From: Lachnospiraceae bacterium
Lineage (GTDB): Bacteria > Bacillota > Clostridia > Lachnospirales > Lachnospiraceae
Assembly (NCBI GenBank): GCA_017441825.1
Contig: JAFRVD010000059.1
Location: 1 to 64,000, forward strand
DNA: 64,000 nt
Direction: 5' to 3'
Both the position numbers and the translations under genes were made by a program. The first letter of the stretch is position 1, and each line of letters begins with the position of its first letter. Under the pieces are notes generated by a model. It was not told the origin of the DNA. It did not search any database and was given only the letters and a program-made list of their open reading frames with translations. This document shows positions 49,857 through 58,142 of this stretch, piece after piece.

Positions 49857-50786
49857 TTACTGAAGCATCAGGTCCCGGATAAACCGGATCGTATACATGA
49901 GGCCCTTTTCACCGAGCTCTCCCTCCCACGTCGCGGAATGCGGCTCGATCGACAGGTCTCCGTCATAGCCGCACTGATAAAGCGCCGCAAAGAAGGATTT
50001 CCAGTCGATCATGTCGATCCCCGCCGGCGGATTGTCGTAAGAGGACGGGTAGTAGGTGAACGGCGGACTGTTCGAGAACATCGGCATCTGTTCAAGCGCA
50101 TCCAAAAGTCCCGGGAACTTTTTGTAAAGCCCTTCCAGAGCGACGTAGACGGGCTCGTCCGAACGCCCGAGCTGCACTACGCCTTTGATATGGACGTACC
50201 CGAAGTACCTGCCCCACGTAAGGGCTTCCTCCAGATACCGCCCCTTTTCGCCGTGGACAAAGCTGTGCGAGGGGTCGTACTTGATCCTTAAGCCCGGCAC
50301 CTCCGGCAGGATCAGGCTCCACTGCTCCGGCGTCCGGATGTAGTGGCCGCCCATCATGCAGTTCACTACGGACACAGTCATCCCGCGGGAGCCGGCGTAT
50401 GCCACGATCTCCCGGAGCACCCGGATGGCCGCGGTGATGTTCTGGTAGTAAGTGAGCTCCGGCACCCAGACCACGCTCGCGAGATAGTTCTTCGCCCCCA
50501 GCTTTTCACCGAAATCGATGACGCCCGTCACGTTCTTCCATTCTTCCGGGTCGATCTCCCCGTCGCTTTTCAGGATAGTGCTCGCCCACCGTCCCACGGC
50601 GCTCACCGGGATCCCGGTCCGCGCGGATGCCTCCTGACACGCCGGGACCTGGGCCATGAGTTCGCTCGTGGGCAGGCCTCCGAACTCGGGAGCGTTGCAG
50701 TCGTATTCCACAAATTCCAGCCCGAGTCGCTTCGCGTAGTCAAAGCCGTCCGCGTACGGCGGCTCTATAATGATCCCAAGTCTCAT
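49857..50786 (-). CDS. Sugar phosphate isomerase/epimerase-like TIM barrel, copy 2
   Basis: This 309-residue TIM-barrel protein is of the same superfamily as the gene at 49047 but only distantly similar and longer. Landmarks are M-R-L-G-I-I-I-E-P-P (strand 1), L-G-L-E-F-V-E-Y-D, V-S-V-V-N-C-M-M-G-G, L-R-I-K-Y-D-P-S-H-S (metal Asp/His) and Y-V-H-I-K-G, then L-S-I-E-P-H at the last metal Glu. The reaction is likely sugar isomerisation or epimerisation. It is the last gene of the leftward operon behind the second binding lipoprotein; an AAAGGAGG site on the minus strand supports its ATG. Confidence 0.83.
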   Translation of the reverse strand: MRLGIIIEPPYADGFDYAKRLGLEFVEYDCNAPEFGGLPTSELMAQVPACQEASARTGIPVSAVGRWASTILKSDGEIDPEEWKNVTGVIDFGEKLGAKNYLASVVWVPELTYYQNITAAIRVLREIVAYAGSRGMTVSVVNCMMGGHYIRTPEQWSLILPEVPGLRIKYDPSHSFVHGEKGRYLEEALTWGRYFGYVHIKGVVQLGRSDEPVYVALEGLYKKFPGLLDALEQMPMFSNSPPFTYYPSSYDNPPAGIDMIDWKSFFAALYQCGYDGDLSIEPHSATWEGELGEKGLMYTIRFIRDLMLQ

Positions 50787-50854
50787 AAGAAGTCCTCCTT
50801 TGATGAAGAGAGCCGCGGACGTCCCGCCCGCGGCTCTCCGGCTTTTTCAGCACT

Positions 50855-52378
50855 TTATTTGCCGGCCATGAATTCGTCGATCTGGCGCTGGATCTCTTCG
50901 ATGATCTTGTCAACGCCGTTCGCTTTCAGCTTTTCAATAAATTCGTCGAGCGCCGCGTCCACCGCTTCTTCGCTCTCGTACTGGCCCTGGCCAAGGGTCG
51001 GCACGTATTCCTCTACAACGTTGTTGCAGGCCGCGATCTCCGTCGCGATGTTCGTCGTATCCGGAATGAAGCCTAAGTGCGCGGAGTTGATGGCATTGTT
51101 GTTGTAGTATTCGATCTTCTCGTACAGCAGGCCGTTCGGTCCGGTCAGGCTTTCCGGAGCCTCCACCACCATGAGATTGCCCATGGAAGCGCCGTACCAG
51201 TGATAGTACCTTCTGTTTTCGGGATCGCTGTTCTCGGGAGTGATCTCGATCTTGCCTTCTTCGTTCCGCGTGTAGTGCTTGCCTTCAATACCGAAACGAA
51301 GCGTGGTAGCGAGCCACGGATCCGTATTGATGAGCTCCAGAAGCTGCATCGCCGCCTCCGGCTCCTTGCAGTTGGCCGCAATGCCCAGGCACTGCGTGTA
51401 CGAGCCGGTCTCAGCCCAGACCTTGTCCGGCAGAAGAAGCTTCGTGGTGTACGCGTCGCCAAACAGATGATCCGGTACGAAGACCAGTCCCCAGCCGTCT
51501 ACAAGAAGTACGGCAGGACTCGTGTTGTAGCCGGTGATCTTGGAGTAGTCATAAGCCTGTACGCCGCTTGCGACCAGGCGCTGCTTTTTGTGAAGGACCT
51601 CTCTGTACGCGTCCGTCTCGTACAGGTTGAACACCTTATCGGAGGGGATGCCGTCCACGTCCTGGTACTTAGGAACGGAGCAGACTGCGTAGTGATAGCC
51701 CAGGAAAGACTCCACGCCGAAGAAGTGCGGGACCATGTCGTCCAGCCAGCTGCCGATGAGCGGCTCGCCCTTCCACTCAGGATGGAGTTCGTCTCTCTTT
51801 GCCAGCGCGTCGTAGAGCATCTGTTCGTCGATGTCGTTCCAGTTGTTGTAGTGAAGCGATTCGAGATCGAGGCCGAGCTCTTCCGCAAGATCCGCGTTAT
51901 AGACAAGGCTCATCAGATAGCAGTTGTCCTTTTTGATCGGGATGCCGTAGATATGGCCGTTCACCGTCATGGCCTTCCAGACTTCGTCAGAGAAGAGAGC
52001 CTTGACTCCCTGGCCGTACTTCTCAAGCACCTCATCCAGAGGATACAGTGCACCCGCGCCTACGTAGGTCGCGAAATCCAGCTCATTGCCGAATGTGACG
52101 ACACCGGCGTCCTGGCCGGCTGCCAGCGCCGTTCCGACGGTGGAGTAGTCCTGCGGATAATGCACGTTGACCTTAATCTTCAGCTTGTCATAAATGTAAT
52201 CCGCCATGGCCTTGCCTACTTCCTCGCAGTCCGGCAGTGCCTGTTCGTTGATGTACCACTCTACCTCGGGTACGTGCTCTTCAGCCGTGTCCCCCGGGTT
52301 GACCGTGATGGTGGTGCAGCCTGCCGCGGAGACCAGCATAATCAGCGCAAGAAACAAACAACACAGTTTACGATACAT
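50855..52378 (-). CDS. CUT1-type sugar-binding lipoprotein, copy 2
   Basis: This 507-residue lipoprotein has lipobox S-A-A-G-C and the same T-T-I-T-V-N-P start to the mature chain as copy 1 at 45960. The two align end to end, including the C-terminal coiled segment E-E-A-V-D-A-A-L-D-E-F-I-E-K-L. It follows two CUT1 permease genes (LplB- and YtcP-like), so it is the dedicated receptor of that importer. No ATPase gene is in the operon; as usual in Firmicutes, a shared MsmK-type ATPase elsewhere would energise it. Confidence 0.9.
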   Translation of the reverse strand: MYRKLCCLFLALIMLVSAAGCTTITVNPGDTAEEHVPEVEWYINEQALPDCEEVGKAMADYIYDKLKIKVNVHYPQDYSTVGTALAAGQDAGVVTFGNELDFATYVGAGALYPLDEVLEKYGQGVKALFSDEVWKAMTVNGHIYGIPIKKDNCYLMSLVYNADLAEELGLDLESLHYNNWNDIDEQMLYDALAKRDELHPEWKGEPLIGSWLDDMVPHFFGVESFLGYHYAVCSVPKYQDVDGIPSDKVFNLYETDAYREVLHKKQRLVASGVQAYDYSKITGYNTSPAVLLVDGWGLVFVPDHLFGDAYTTKLLLPDKVWAETGSYTQCLGIAANCKEPEAAMQLLELINTDPWLATTLRFGIEGKHYTRNEEGKIEITPENSDPENRRYYHWYGASMGNLMVVEAPESLTGPNGLLYEKIEYYNNNAINSAHLGFIPDTTNIATEIAACNNVVEEYVPTLGQGQYESEEAVDAALDEFIEKLKANGVDKIIEEIQRQIDEFMAGK

Positions 52379-52417
52379 AACGTCCTCCTTCCCCTTCCGG
52401 GTTTTTATTTTCTTTTT

Positions 52418-53344
52418 TTATTCTTTTATGCTTCCAACCGTTAATCCCTGAACGAAATACCGCTGGAAAAACGGATATGCAGCCATCATCGGCAGGGTGG
52501 CGGCGATCGTGCAGGCCATCCTGAGCGAAGAGGACGGGAGCCTCTTCAGCATTTCAATGCCGTCCATCGTACTCATGATCTTGGAGTTTTTCTTGAGGTA
52601 ATCCACGGAATTCTGCAGGTTCGTGAGCAGCGTCTGGATCGGTATCAGGTTTTTGTCTTCGTTGTACAGCATGGCGGTGAACCAGTCGTTCCACCGGTCG
52701 ATGAAGACGAAGAGGGCGATGGTCGCGATCCCCGCCTTTGACAGCGGAATGACGATCCGTAAAAAGATCGTGAAATGGCCGGCGCCGTCGATTTTTGCCG
52801 AGTCATACAGGGCGTCCGGAATGGTCGTCTTGATGAAGGTCCGGAGGATGATGACCTTGGAGGCCTGCATGATCTCCGGCAGCAGCAGGATCCATACCGT
52901 ATTGTTGATATGGAGATAGCGAACGTTCAGGATATAGGAAGGCACCAGGCCGCCGCTGAAGAGCAGTGTGATGAACAGGAACCAGGTCAGGAACCTCCTG
53001 TAGGGGAAGTCCCTCACGGCGATGACGTACGCGTACATCGCCATGACGAATACCGAAAGAATGGTCCCCACCACGGAGGAGAAGATCGTGATAAAGTAGG
53101 ACCTCCACAGCTGGTCGCCCATCCTGAGCAGGTACCGGTAGCCGTCCAGCGTCCATTCAAGCGGGAAGAAGGAATAGCCGACCTTTGCGATGCTGGCTTC
53201 ACTCGTGAAGGAGATAATGAAGATCAGCACGACGGGCAGGATCACGGTGAACATGACGATGGTCAGCAGGATCAGGAACACCACGTTCCAGCGCGCGTTG
53301 AGTTCGTTCAGATGAGAGTTTTTTCTGGTCACGGTCGTCTTCAT
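52418..53344 (-). CDS. CUT1 carbohydrate ABC permease (LplC/YtcP-like)
   Basis: This is a 308-residue permease with six membrane segments. The cytoplasmic EAA-type coupling loop reads D-G-A-G-H-F-T-I-F-L-R-I-V-I-P-L-S-K-A-G-I-A. The C-terminus (Q-R-Y-F-V-Q-G-L-T-V-G-S-I-K-E) is the family's typical ending. It pairs with the permease encoded 16 nt upstream (53361-54293) and the lipoprotein downstream to import oligosaccharides or glycosides. Confidence 0.92.
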   Translation of the reverse strand: MKTTVTRKNSHLNELNARWNVVFLILLTIVMFTVILPVVLIFIISFTSEASIAKVGYSFFPLEWTLDGYRYLLRMGDQLWRSYFITIFSSVVGTILSVFVMAMYAYVIAVRDFPYRRFLTWFLFITLLFSGGLVPSYILNVRYLHINNTVWILLLPEIMQASKVIILRTFIKTTIPDALYDSAKIDGAGHFTIFLRIVIPLSKAGIATIALFVFIDRWNDWFTAMLYNEDKNLIPIQTLLTNLQNSVDYLKKNSKIMSTMDGIEMLKRLPSSSLRMACTIAATLPMMAAYPFFQRYFVQGLTVGSIKE

Positions 53345-53360
53345 GGCATGCCTCCCTTCG

Positions 53361-54293
53361 TCAGAACATCGAGCTGTCCGGGTCGATTTTGTTCACTATG
53401 GCATTCACGACCAGGATCATGACCATGCCGACCACGGACTGGTAGAGACCGGCAGCCGTCGTCATGCCAAGGTTTGACATGTTCTTGAGGCCCCGGTAGA
53501 TGTAGGTGTCGATGATATCGGTCACCGGGTACAAAGGACCCGAGTCCTGAGTGACCGTATAGAACAGGCCGAAGTCGCCCCGCATGATGCTGCCCATGGA
53601 CATGATGAGCGTGATGCCGATGATGAACCTTAAGTGCGGGAGAGTGATGTATTTAGCCTGCTGGAACCGGGTCGCCCCGTCCAGGACGGCCGCTTCATAA
53701 TACTCCCGGGAAATACCCGAGATCACTGCCAGATAGAGTACCGTCCGGTAGCCAACCTCCTTCCAGGCGTTCACGAATACGATGAGCGGCGGCCACAGGG
53801 ACTTTCTCTGGTACCAGTCCACCAGGTTGGTATAGCCGGCCTGGCCCCGGAGATGGTTGACCACGCCGTTGGACCGGTCCAGGAATGCGTTCGCGATGAT
53901 GGCGACCACGGCCCACGAAAGGAAGTAAGGCAGCATATAGACGGTCTGGAACAGCTTTGCGGCGTTTTTCGAGCGGATCTCGCTGAGCATCATCGCGAGG
54001 ATGACGGCGAGGAGCATGTTCACTACGATGAAAACAAGGTTATAGAGGACCGTGTTCCTCGTGATGACAAATGAATCCGTGGTGGCAAACAGGAACTCAA
54101 AGTTTCTGAAGCCTACAAAGGGGGAGCCGAAGATGCCTTTCACAACATTGAAGTTCTGGAAGGAGATGATCACGCCCACCATAGGAAGATACCGCCAGAT
54201 CAGGAGGCAGATGAACCCCGGGAGCGCCATCAGGAAGAGTGGGATGTATTCTTTTTTAAACAGCTTGACCTTCTTCTTTTTCTTGTTCATCAT
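53361..54293 (-). CDS. CUT1 carbohydrate ABC permease (LplB-like)
   Basis: This 310-residue permease has a basic N-terminus (M-M-N-K-K-K-K-K-V-K-L-F-K-K) and six membrane segments. The coupling loop is A-A-V-L-D-G-A-T-R-F-Q-Q-A-K-Y-I-T-L-P-H-L. It also has the family's P-L-Y-P-V-T-D-I-I-D-T-Y-I-Y-R-G segment and the ending N-K-I-D-P-D-S-S-M-F. It lies 45 nt behind glycyl radical enzyme 2 in the same operon. Confidence 0.92.
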   Translation of the reverse strand: MMNKKKKKVKLFKKEYIPLFLMALPGFICLLIWRYLPMVGVIISFQNFNVVKGIFGSPFVGFRNFEFLFATTDSFVITRNTVLYNLVFIVVNMLLAVILAMMLSEIRSKNAAKLFQTVYMLPYFLSWAVVAIIANAFLDRSNGVVNHLRGQAGYTNLVDWYQRKSLWPPLIVFVNAWKEVGYRTVLYLAVISGISREYYEAAVLDGATRFQQAKYITLPHLRFIIGITLIMSMGSIMRGDFGLFYTVTQDSGPLYPVTDIIDTYIYRGLKNMSNLGMTTAAGLYQSVVGMVMILVVNAIVNKIDPDSSMF

Positions 54294-54338
54294 GAGAGTC
54301 CTCCTCTCCGCGCCCGGCGCGGGAGCATCCGTTCCCGG

Positions 54339-56513
54339 TTAAAATTCCGTCCTCTGTATGACGTTCTCACGAAGTTCCGGCGTCAGGTTCAGGAAATAGT
54401 CGCTGTAGCCGCCCACCCGGACGATCAGGTTCCCGTACTTTTCGGGCTCCTTGTATGCCTTGAGAAGCGTTTCACGGTCCACTACGTTGATGGAGAGCTG
54501 CTGCCCGCCGTTTCCGAAGTAGGCCCTTACGAGATCCAGGAACGAATCCCTTCCTTTTGCGGTATTGAACAGCCCCTGGCTGAATTTCATCTGCGCCACA
54601 AAGCCGGAGCAGGCCTGCGTCTGGTCGTAGTTCAGCATGGACTTGACGGATGCCGTAGGGCCGTTTTTGTCGTTGCCGGGCGTTGCGGCAATACTGTCCG
54701 CGTACATGCTTTCACAGCAGTGCTTGCCGTTCGGGAGCGCCGCAACGGCCGCGCCGTTTTCCGCTGCCCGGACAAAGGGGCTGCACCCGCCGGTGAACAC
54801 GCCGCCGCGGAACGTCCGCTTCGTTTTCAGGTACCGGAAGAAGTGATCCACCACCTGCGCGGTGAGGCTGTCCACTTCCTTAATGTCGTTTCCGAATTTC
54901 TCACAGGCGGAAAAATCCTTATAGAGGGCGTCGTGGCCTTTGTAATCGTCGCGGAGCGCCTCCGTGAGCTCGTCCATTGTGTATTTTCTGCTGTCAAAGA
55001 TCAGCTTTTTGATCGCGTAAAGCGAATCGCCGGCGTCTGCAACGCCTTCGGCCAACACCTGCCCGTCTCCGTAGAGCGGGCCGCCGCACTTGTAATCCTT
55101 ACCCTTTTCGAGGCATCCCTGGATCAGGCACGACCGGTAGGGGTCCGGATAGAATTCGGCAAACATCTGCTGGCTGATGTTCGACATTTCCACGGCGATG
55201 TCCGTGCATTTGTCCAGATACCGGTAGTAGAGCGCGAGGAACGAATCAAAGTCTTCGCACTCCGCGGGATCGCCGAACGGCGGGAGCATCATCTCCGGTT
55301 CCCCCGAGGAGAGATCGTAGCCCGTAAACAGCGTAAGCGACAGGACCTTCCCGAGGTTCACCTCGCCGTCCTCCAGGCCCATGTGGGACTTCCCCATGAT
55401 ATCGATCTGGTTGCAGCCGTTCATGCAGTAGTCGTGGCTGTCCGCGGGCGGGATGCCGATGTCCTCGAGCGCGGGGCAGACCACTTCGTCGTTGTATAGT
55501 GCGGGCAGTCCCGTTCCGGTGCCCAGGGATTCCGCGCAGGCGCGCAGGAGCCTTTCGGGGGTGTTCCGGTGGACGCGGACCGTGAGGTTCGGAGTGTTGT
55601 AGCGGAGCTCCGTGACCTTTTCAAGGACCAGGTAGGAGAGATCGTTCGTTTCGTCGTTCCAGTTCTCATCTGAGCCGGAGAGGCAGAGGTTCCAGCCGCG
55701 TACGTTGTGCATGGCCTCCAGGAACCGGGTGATCATCTCTTCATTCTCTTCCTTGGAAGAGGCGCGGTAGTAATCGTACATGAACTGGTCGAACCGGCCG
55801 GGGGAATCCACCCCGTCCATGGTATAGACCATCCAGAACTCCATGATAGCTGAGTACATATCGTAGGCGGGCTTTCTGGGAACGATCCGGAATGTCTCTG
55901 CGATGCGCCTGAATTCCGCCTTGCGTTCAGAATCGTCCGTCTCTTCGGAAAGTGCGAGAGCCTTTTCCGACACCCGGTCCCCGAGAAGGTCCACCATGTC
56001 CATGGAGATCCTGCACGCGTCATAGAATTTCGCGCTTTCCGGGTGTGTCTTCCGGCACTCTTCGATCAGCTCCCGGATGCCGTCCGTCCCCAGATGGAGG
56101 AGCCGGTCATAGTCCGGATTCGCATGGCCGCCCCAGCCGCCGCCCCAGAGGAGATGTGTCCGCGCGATGTGGATGTACCGCGGGGGGATGGCTGCGTTGT
56201 ACATCGCGTCCGTGTTCTCTTTCTTCATGATCTCATAGATCTCAGAGAGTTCTTCGCGGTGCTCCGGGTGCTTCTCAAGGATCTCTTCGGCTTTTTCGGG
56301 GAAATACATAATGCCGCAGCCAAAAGTATGGCCGACGGCACCGTTTTCAGGGACAAAATTAACCGTAGGAAGAAGACAGTTCTCCGGGAAATCGATCGGG
56401 AGATACTTTGCAGCCTCATAAGACGCGAGTGCCATCCGCTCCTCCGTGGAACGGCCCCGGCTCTCAAGATAGGCCCTTCCGTAGGGCTCTTCTTCAAATC
56501 CGTAATGCTTCAT
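54339..56513 (-). CDS. Glycyl radical enzyme 2 (pyruvate-formate-lyase superfamily, C-x-Q variant)
   Basis: This 724-residue protein is related to glycyl radical enzyme 1 but clearly divergent. The radical loop I-V-R-V-G-G-Y-S is intact (Gly702). The active-site loop reads D-Y-C-M-N-G-C-N-Q, so Cys367 is followed by Asn and Gln. The Glu two residues after the thiyl Cys, conserved in dehydratase- and lyase-type members, is replaced by Gln369, and a second Cys (363) lies four residues earlier. This suggests different chemistry or an altered proton path. No activase is in its operon; the one at 43515 probably activates it. The AAAGGAGG site supports the ATG. It is co-transcribed with a sugar importer, so the substrate is probably sugar-derived. 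Confidence 0.85.
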   Translation of the reverse strand: MKHYGFEEEPYGRAYLESRGRSTEERMALASYEAAKYLPIDFPENCLLPTVNFVPENGAVGHTFGCGIMYFPEKAEEILEKHPEHREELSEIYEIMKKENTDAMYNAAIPPRYIHIARTHLLWGGGWGGHANPDYDRLLHLGTDGIRELIEECRKTHPESAKFYDACRISMDMVDLLGDRVSEKALALSEETDDSERKAEFRRIAETFRIVPRKPAYDMYSAIMEFWMVYTMDGVDSPGRFDQFMYDYYRASSKEENEEMITRFLEAMHNVRGWNLCLSGSDENWNDETNDLSYLVLEKVTELRYNTPNLTVRVHRNTPERLLRACAESLGTGTGLPALYNDEVVCPALEDIGIPPADSHDYCMNGCNQIDIMGKSHMGLEDGEVNLGKVLSLTLFTGYDLSSGEPEMMLPPFGDPAECEDFDSFLALYYRYLDKCTDIAVEMSNISQQMFAEFYPDPYRSCLIQGCLEKGKDYKCGGPLYGDGQVLAEGVADAGDSLYAIKKLIFDSRKYTMDELTEALRDDYKGHDALYKDFSACEKFGNDIKEVDSLTAQVVDHFFRYLKTKRTFRGGVFTGGCSPFVRAAENGAAVAALPNGKHCCESMYADSIAATPGNDKNGPTASVKSMLNYDQTQACSGFVAQMKFSQGLFNTAKGRDSFLDLVRAYFGNGGQQLSINVVDRETLLKAYKEPEKYGNLIVRVGGYSDYFLNLTPELRENVIQRTEF

Positions 56514-56533
56514 CTGCTGCGATCCTCCTTTCC

Positions 56534-56564
56534 TGTGTTTTGTTGTGATTTATTGTGTTTTGTT
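56534..56564. repeat. Direct repeat TGTGTTTTGTT, candidate operator
   Basis: TGTGTTTTGTT occurs at 56534-56544 and again at 56554-56564, exactly 20 bp (about two helical turns) apart, in the leader of glycyl radical enzyme 2. Two-turn spacing suits a dimeric regulator on one DNA face. On the minus strand the core is AACAAAAC, similar to elements near both promoters of the DeoR region. Confidence 0.5.
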
Positions 56565-56597
56565 CCGATATGTTAAATTAAACTATCCATCGTTGTT

Positions 56598-56626
56598 ATG
56601 ATACTCGCAGAACCGCTCTTTGTCAA
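56598..56626 (-). promoter_or_regulatory. Promoter of the leftward glycyl radical enzyme 2 operon
   Basis: On the minus strand TTGACA (56626-56621) and TATCAT (56603-56598) are spaced by 17 bp, about 85 bp before the start codon. Confidence 0.75.
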
Positions 56627-56731
56627 TAAAAAAGACCACTTTATTCCCCAATCTGTCAACATAAAGCGCATTATGGCCATGGTTTTTGTGAAATATTACT
56701 TAACTAAATGCTCCGGACATGTAAATAAGGG

Positions 56732-56760
56732 TTGCCTGAAACGGATATCGGTAGTATAAT
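56732..56760 (+). promoter_or_regulatory. Promoter of the Gfo/Idh/MocA gene
   Basis: TTGCCT (56732-56737), 17-bp spacer, consensus TATAAT (56755-56760). The leader of about 95 nt includes a GTTTTTGTTTTGTTTTG tract (56807-56823) that may be an operator. Confidence 0.75.
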
Positions 56761-56863
56761 CCTGTATCATATATGAACATTTTTACGTAATACACGAAGT
56801 GCATTTGTTTTTGTTTTGTTTTGATTAGTACCGAATTTGAATGAATAAAAGGAGGTTTATGGC

Positions 56864-57970
56864 ATGAAAAAACTGAAGATCGGCATTATCGGCTGCGGCG
56901 GTATCGCGAACGAGAAGCATATGCCGTCGCTTGCGAAGTGCAGCGACATGTGCGAGATGGTGGCGTTCTGCGATATTATCGAAGAAAGGGCTGTAAAGGC
57001 CGCCAAAGAGTACGGCACGGAAGACGCGAAGATCTACACGGATCATCAGGAACTCTTAAAGGATCCGGAGATCGACGTGGTCCACGTCCTCACCCCGAAC
57101 GTTTCCCACTGCGAGATCACGGTACACGCGTTTGAAGCCGGAAAGCACGTCATGTGCGAGAAGCCGATGGCCGCGAACACCGCCGACGCGCAGAAGATGA
57201 TCGATGCGTGGAAGGCGTCCGGAAAGATGTTCACGATCGGCTACCAGAACCGTTTCCGCGGGGAGATCCAGCACGTGAAGAAGGCGTGCGAAGCCGGAGA
57301 CCTCGGCGAAATATACTACGCGAGAGCCCATGCGCTGCGGCGGCGCGGCGTCCCGACCTGGGGCGTGTTCACGAACAAGGCGCTGCAGGGCGGCGGACCG
57401 CTTATCGACATCGGAACACACGCACTGGACATGACCCTCTGGCTGATGGACAACTACGAGCCTGACCGGGTCCTCGGGAGCGTATACCACAAGCTCGGGA
57501 ACCTGCCGGACGCTGCCGCATGCAACGACGGCGGACCGTGGGATCCGGAGACCTTTGACGTGGAAGACAGTGCAATGGGCTTCATCAAGATGAAGAACGG
57601 TGCGACCATCCTTCTGGAGTCCTCCTGGGCGATCAACCTGACGGACTGCCGTGAGGCATGCACGACGCTCTGCGGCACAAAGGCCGGCGCCGATATCCTC
57701 AGCGGGGACAGCTACCCCATCAGCAAGCTCGTCTATAACCGCGGCATTTATGGAAAGAAGATGACCGAGGAGACGCTGATCGAGGAAGAGGATACCTATT
57801 ATGAAGGCGAGATGCTGAACCCCTGCGTGATCGAAGCGAAGCAGTGGATCCGTGCGATCCTCGAAGGAACCGAGCCCCTCGTGAAGCCTGAGCAGGCATT
57901 TGTGGTGACCCAGATCCTGGAAGCGATCTATCGGTCCTCGGAGACCGGGAAAGAGGTCGTTTTTGACTGA
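56864..57970 (+). CDS. Gfo/Idh/MocA-family NAD(P)-dependent sugar dehydrogenase
   Basis: This 368-residue protein has N-terminal Rossmann motif I-G-I-I-G-C-G-G-I-A-N-E-K-H. It also has D-V-V-H-V-L-T-P-N, the catalytic H-V-M-C-E-K-P-M-A (Lys of the E-K-P motif), and G-G-G-P-L-I-D-I-G-T-H-A-L-D with the active-site Asp/His pair. Such enzymes oxidise or reduce hydroxyls of sugars, inositols or glycosides with NAD(P). It has its own promoter, facing away from glycyl radical enzyme 2, and a strong terminator behind it. The neighbourhood suggests it handles an intermediate of the same pathway. GGAGG precedes the ATG. Confidence 0.92.
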   Translation: MKKLKIGIIGCGGIANEKHMPSLAKCSDMCEMVAFCDIIEERAVKAAKEYGTEDAKIYTDHQELLKDPEIDVVHVLTPNVSHCEITVHAFEAGKHVMCEKPMAANTADAQKMIDAWKASGKMFTIGYQNRFRGEIQHVKKACEAGDLGEIYYARAHALRRRGVPTWGVFTNKALQGGGPLIDIGTHALDMTLWLMDNYEPDRVLGSVYHKLGNLPDAAACNDGGPWDPETFDVEDSAMGFIKMKNGATILLESSWAINLTDCREACTTLCGTKAGADILSGDSYPISKLVYNRGIYGKKMTEETLIEEEDTYYEGEMLNPCVIEAKQWIRAILEGTEPLVKPEQAFVVTQILEAIYRSSETGKEVVFD

Positions 57971-58000
57971 CCGGCTACACCCGTAAATAACAGCACGTAA

Positions 58001-58031
58001 CGCCCCGGGAGCTTCCCGGGGCGATTTTTTT
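58001..58031 (+). terminator. Rho-independent terminator
   Basis: CGCCCCGGGA (58001-58010) pairs perfectly with TCCCGGGGCG (58014-58023), 3-nt loop, followed by A and seven T residues. Confidence 0.93.
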
Positions 58032-58073
58032 ATACAGACTGCTGTTTTTTGTTCTGTTAATTTCCCGGGAATA

Positions 58074-58082
58074 TGGTACACT
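58074..58082 (+). promoter_or_regulatory. Extended -10 promoter before the esterase-like gene
   Basis: TGGTACACT (TG 58074-58075, -10 TACACT 58077-58082) lies about 60 bp ahead of the start codon; no clear -35 is visible. Confidence 0.45.
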
Positions 58083-58142
58083 GAAGGTAACGGGAAACCT
58101 TTGACTCAGCACTTTGGAAAAACACATAAAAAGGAGAATACT

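Larger units (their letters stand above)
56514..56863. other. Divergent regulatory region between glycyl radical enzyme 2 and the Gfo/Idh gene
   Basis: This 350-bp stretch holds no gene. It carries two divergent promoters (56598-56626 leftward, 56732-56760 rightward), a 20-bp-spaced direct repeat (56534-56564) and a T/G-rich tract (56807-56823) in the rightward leader that resembles the repeat. The rest is AT-rich without a structure I can support. Confidence 0.6.
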
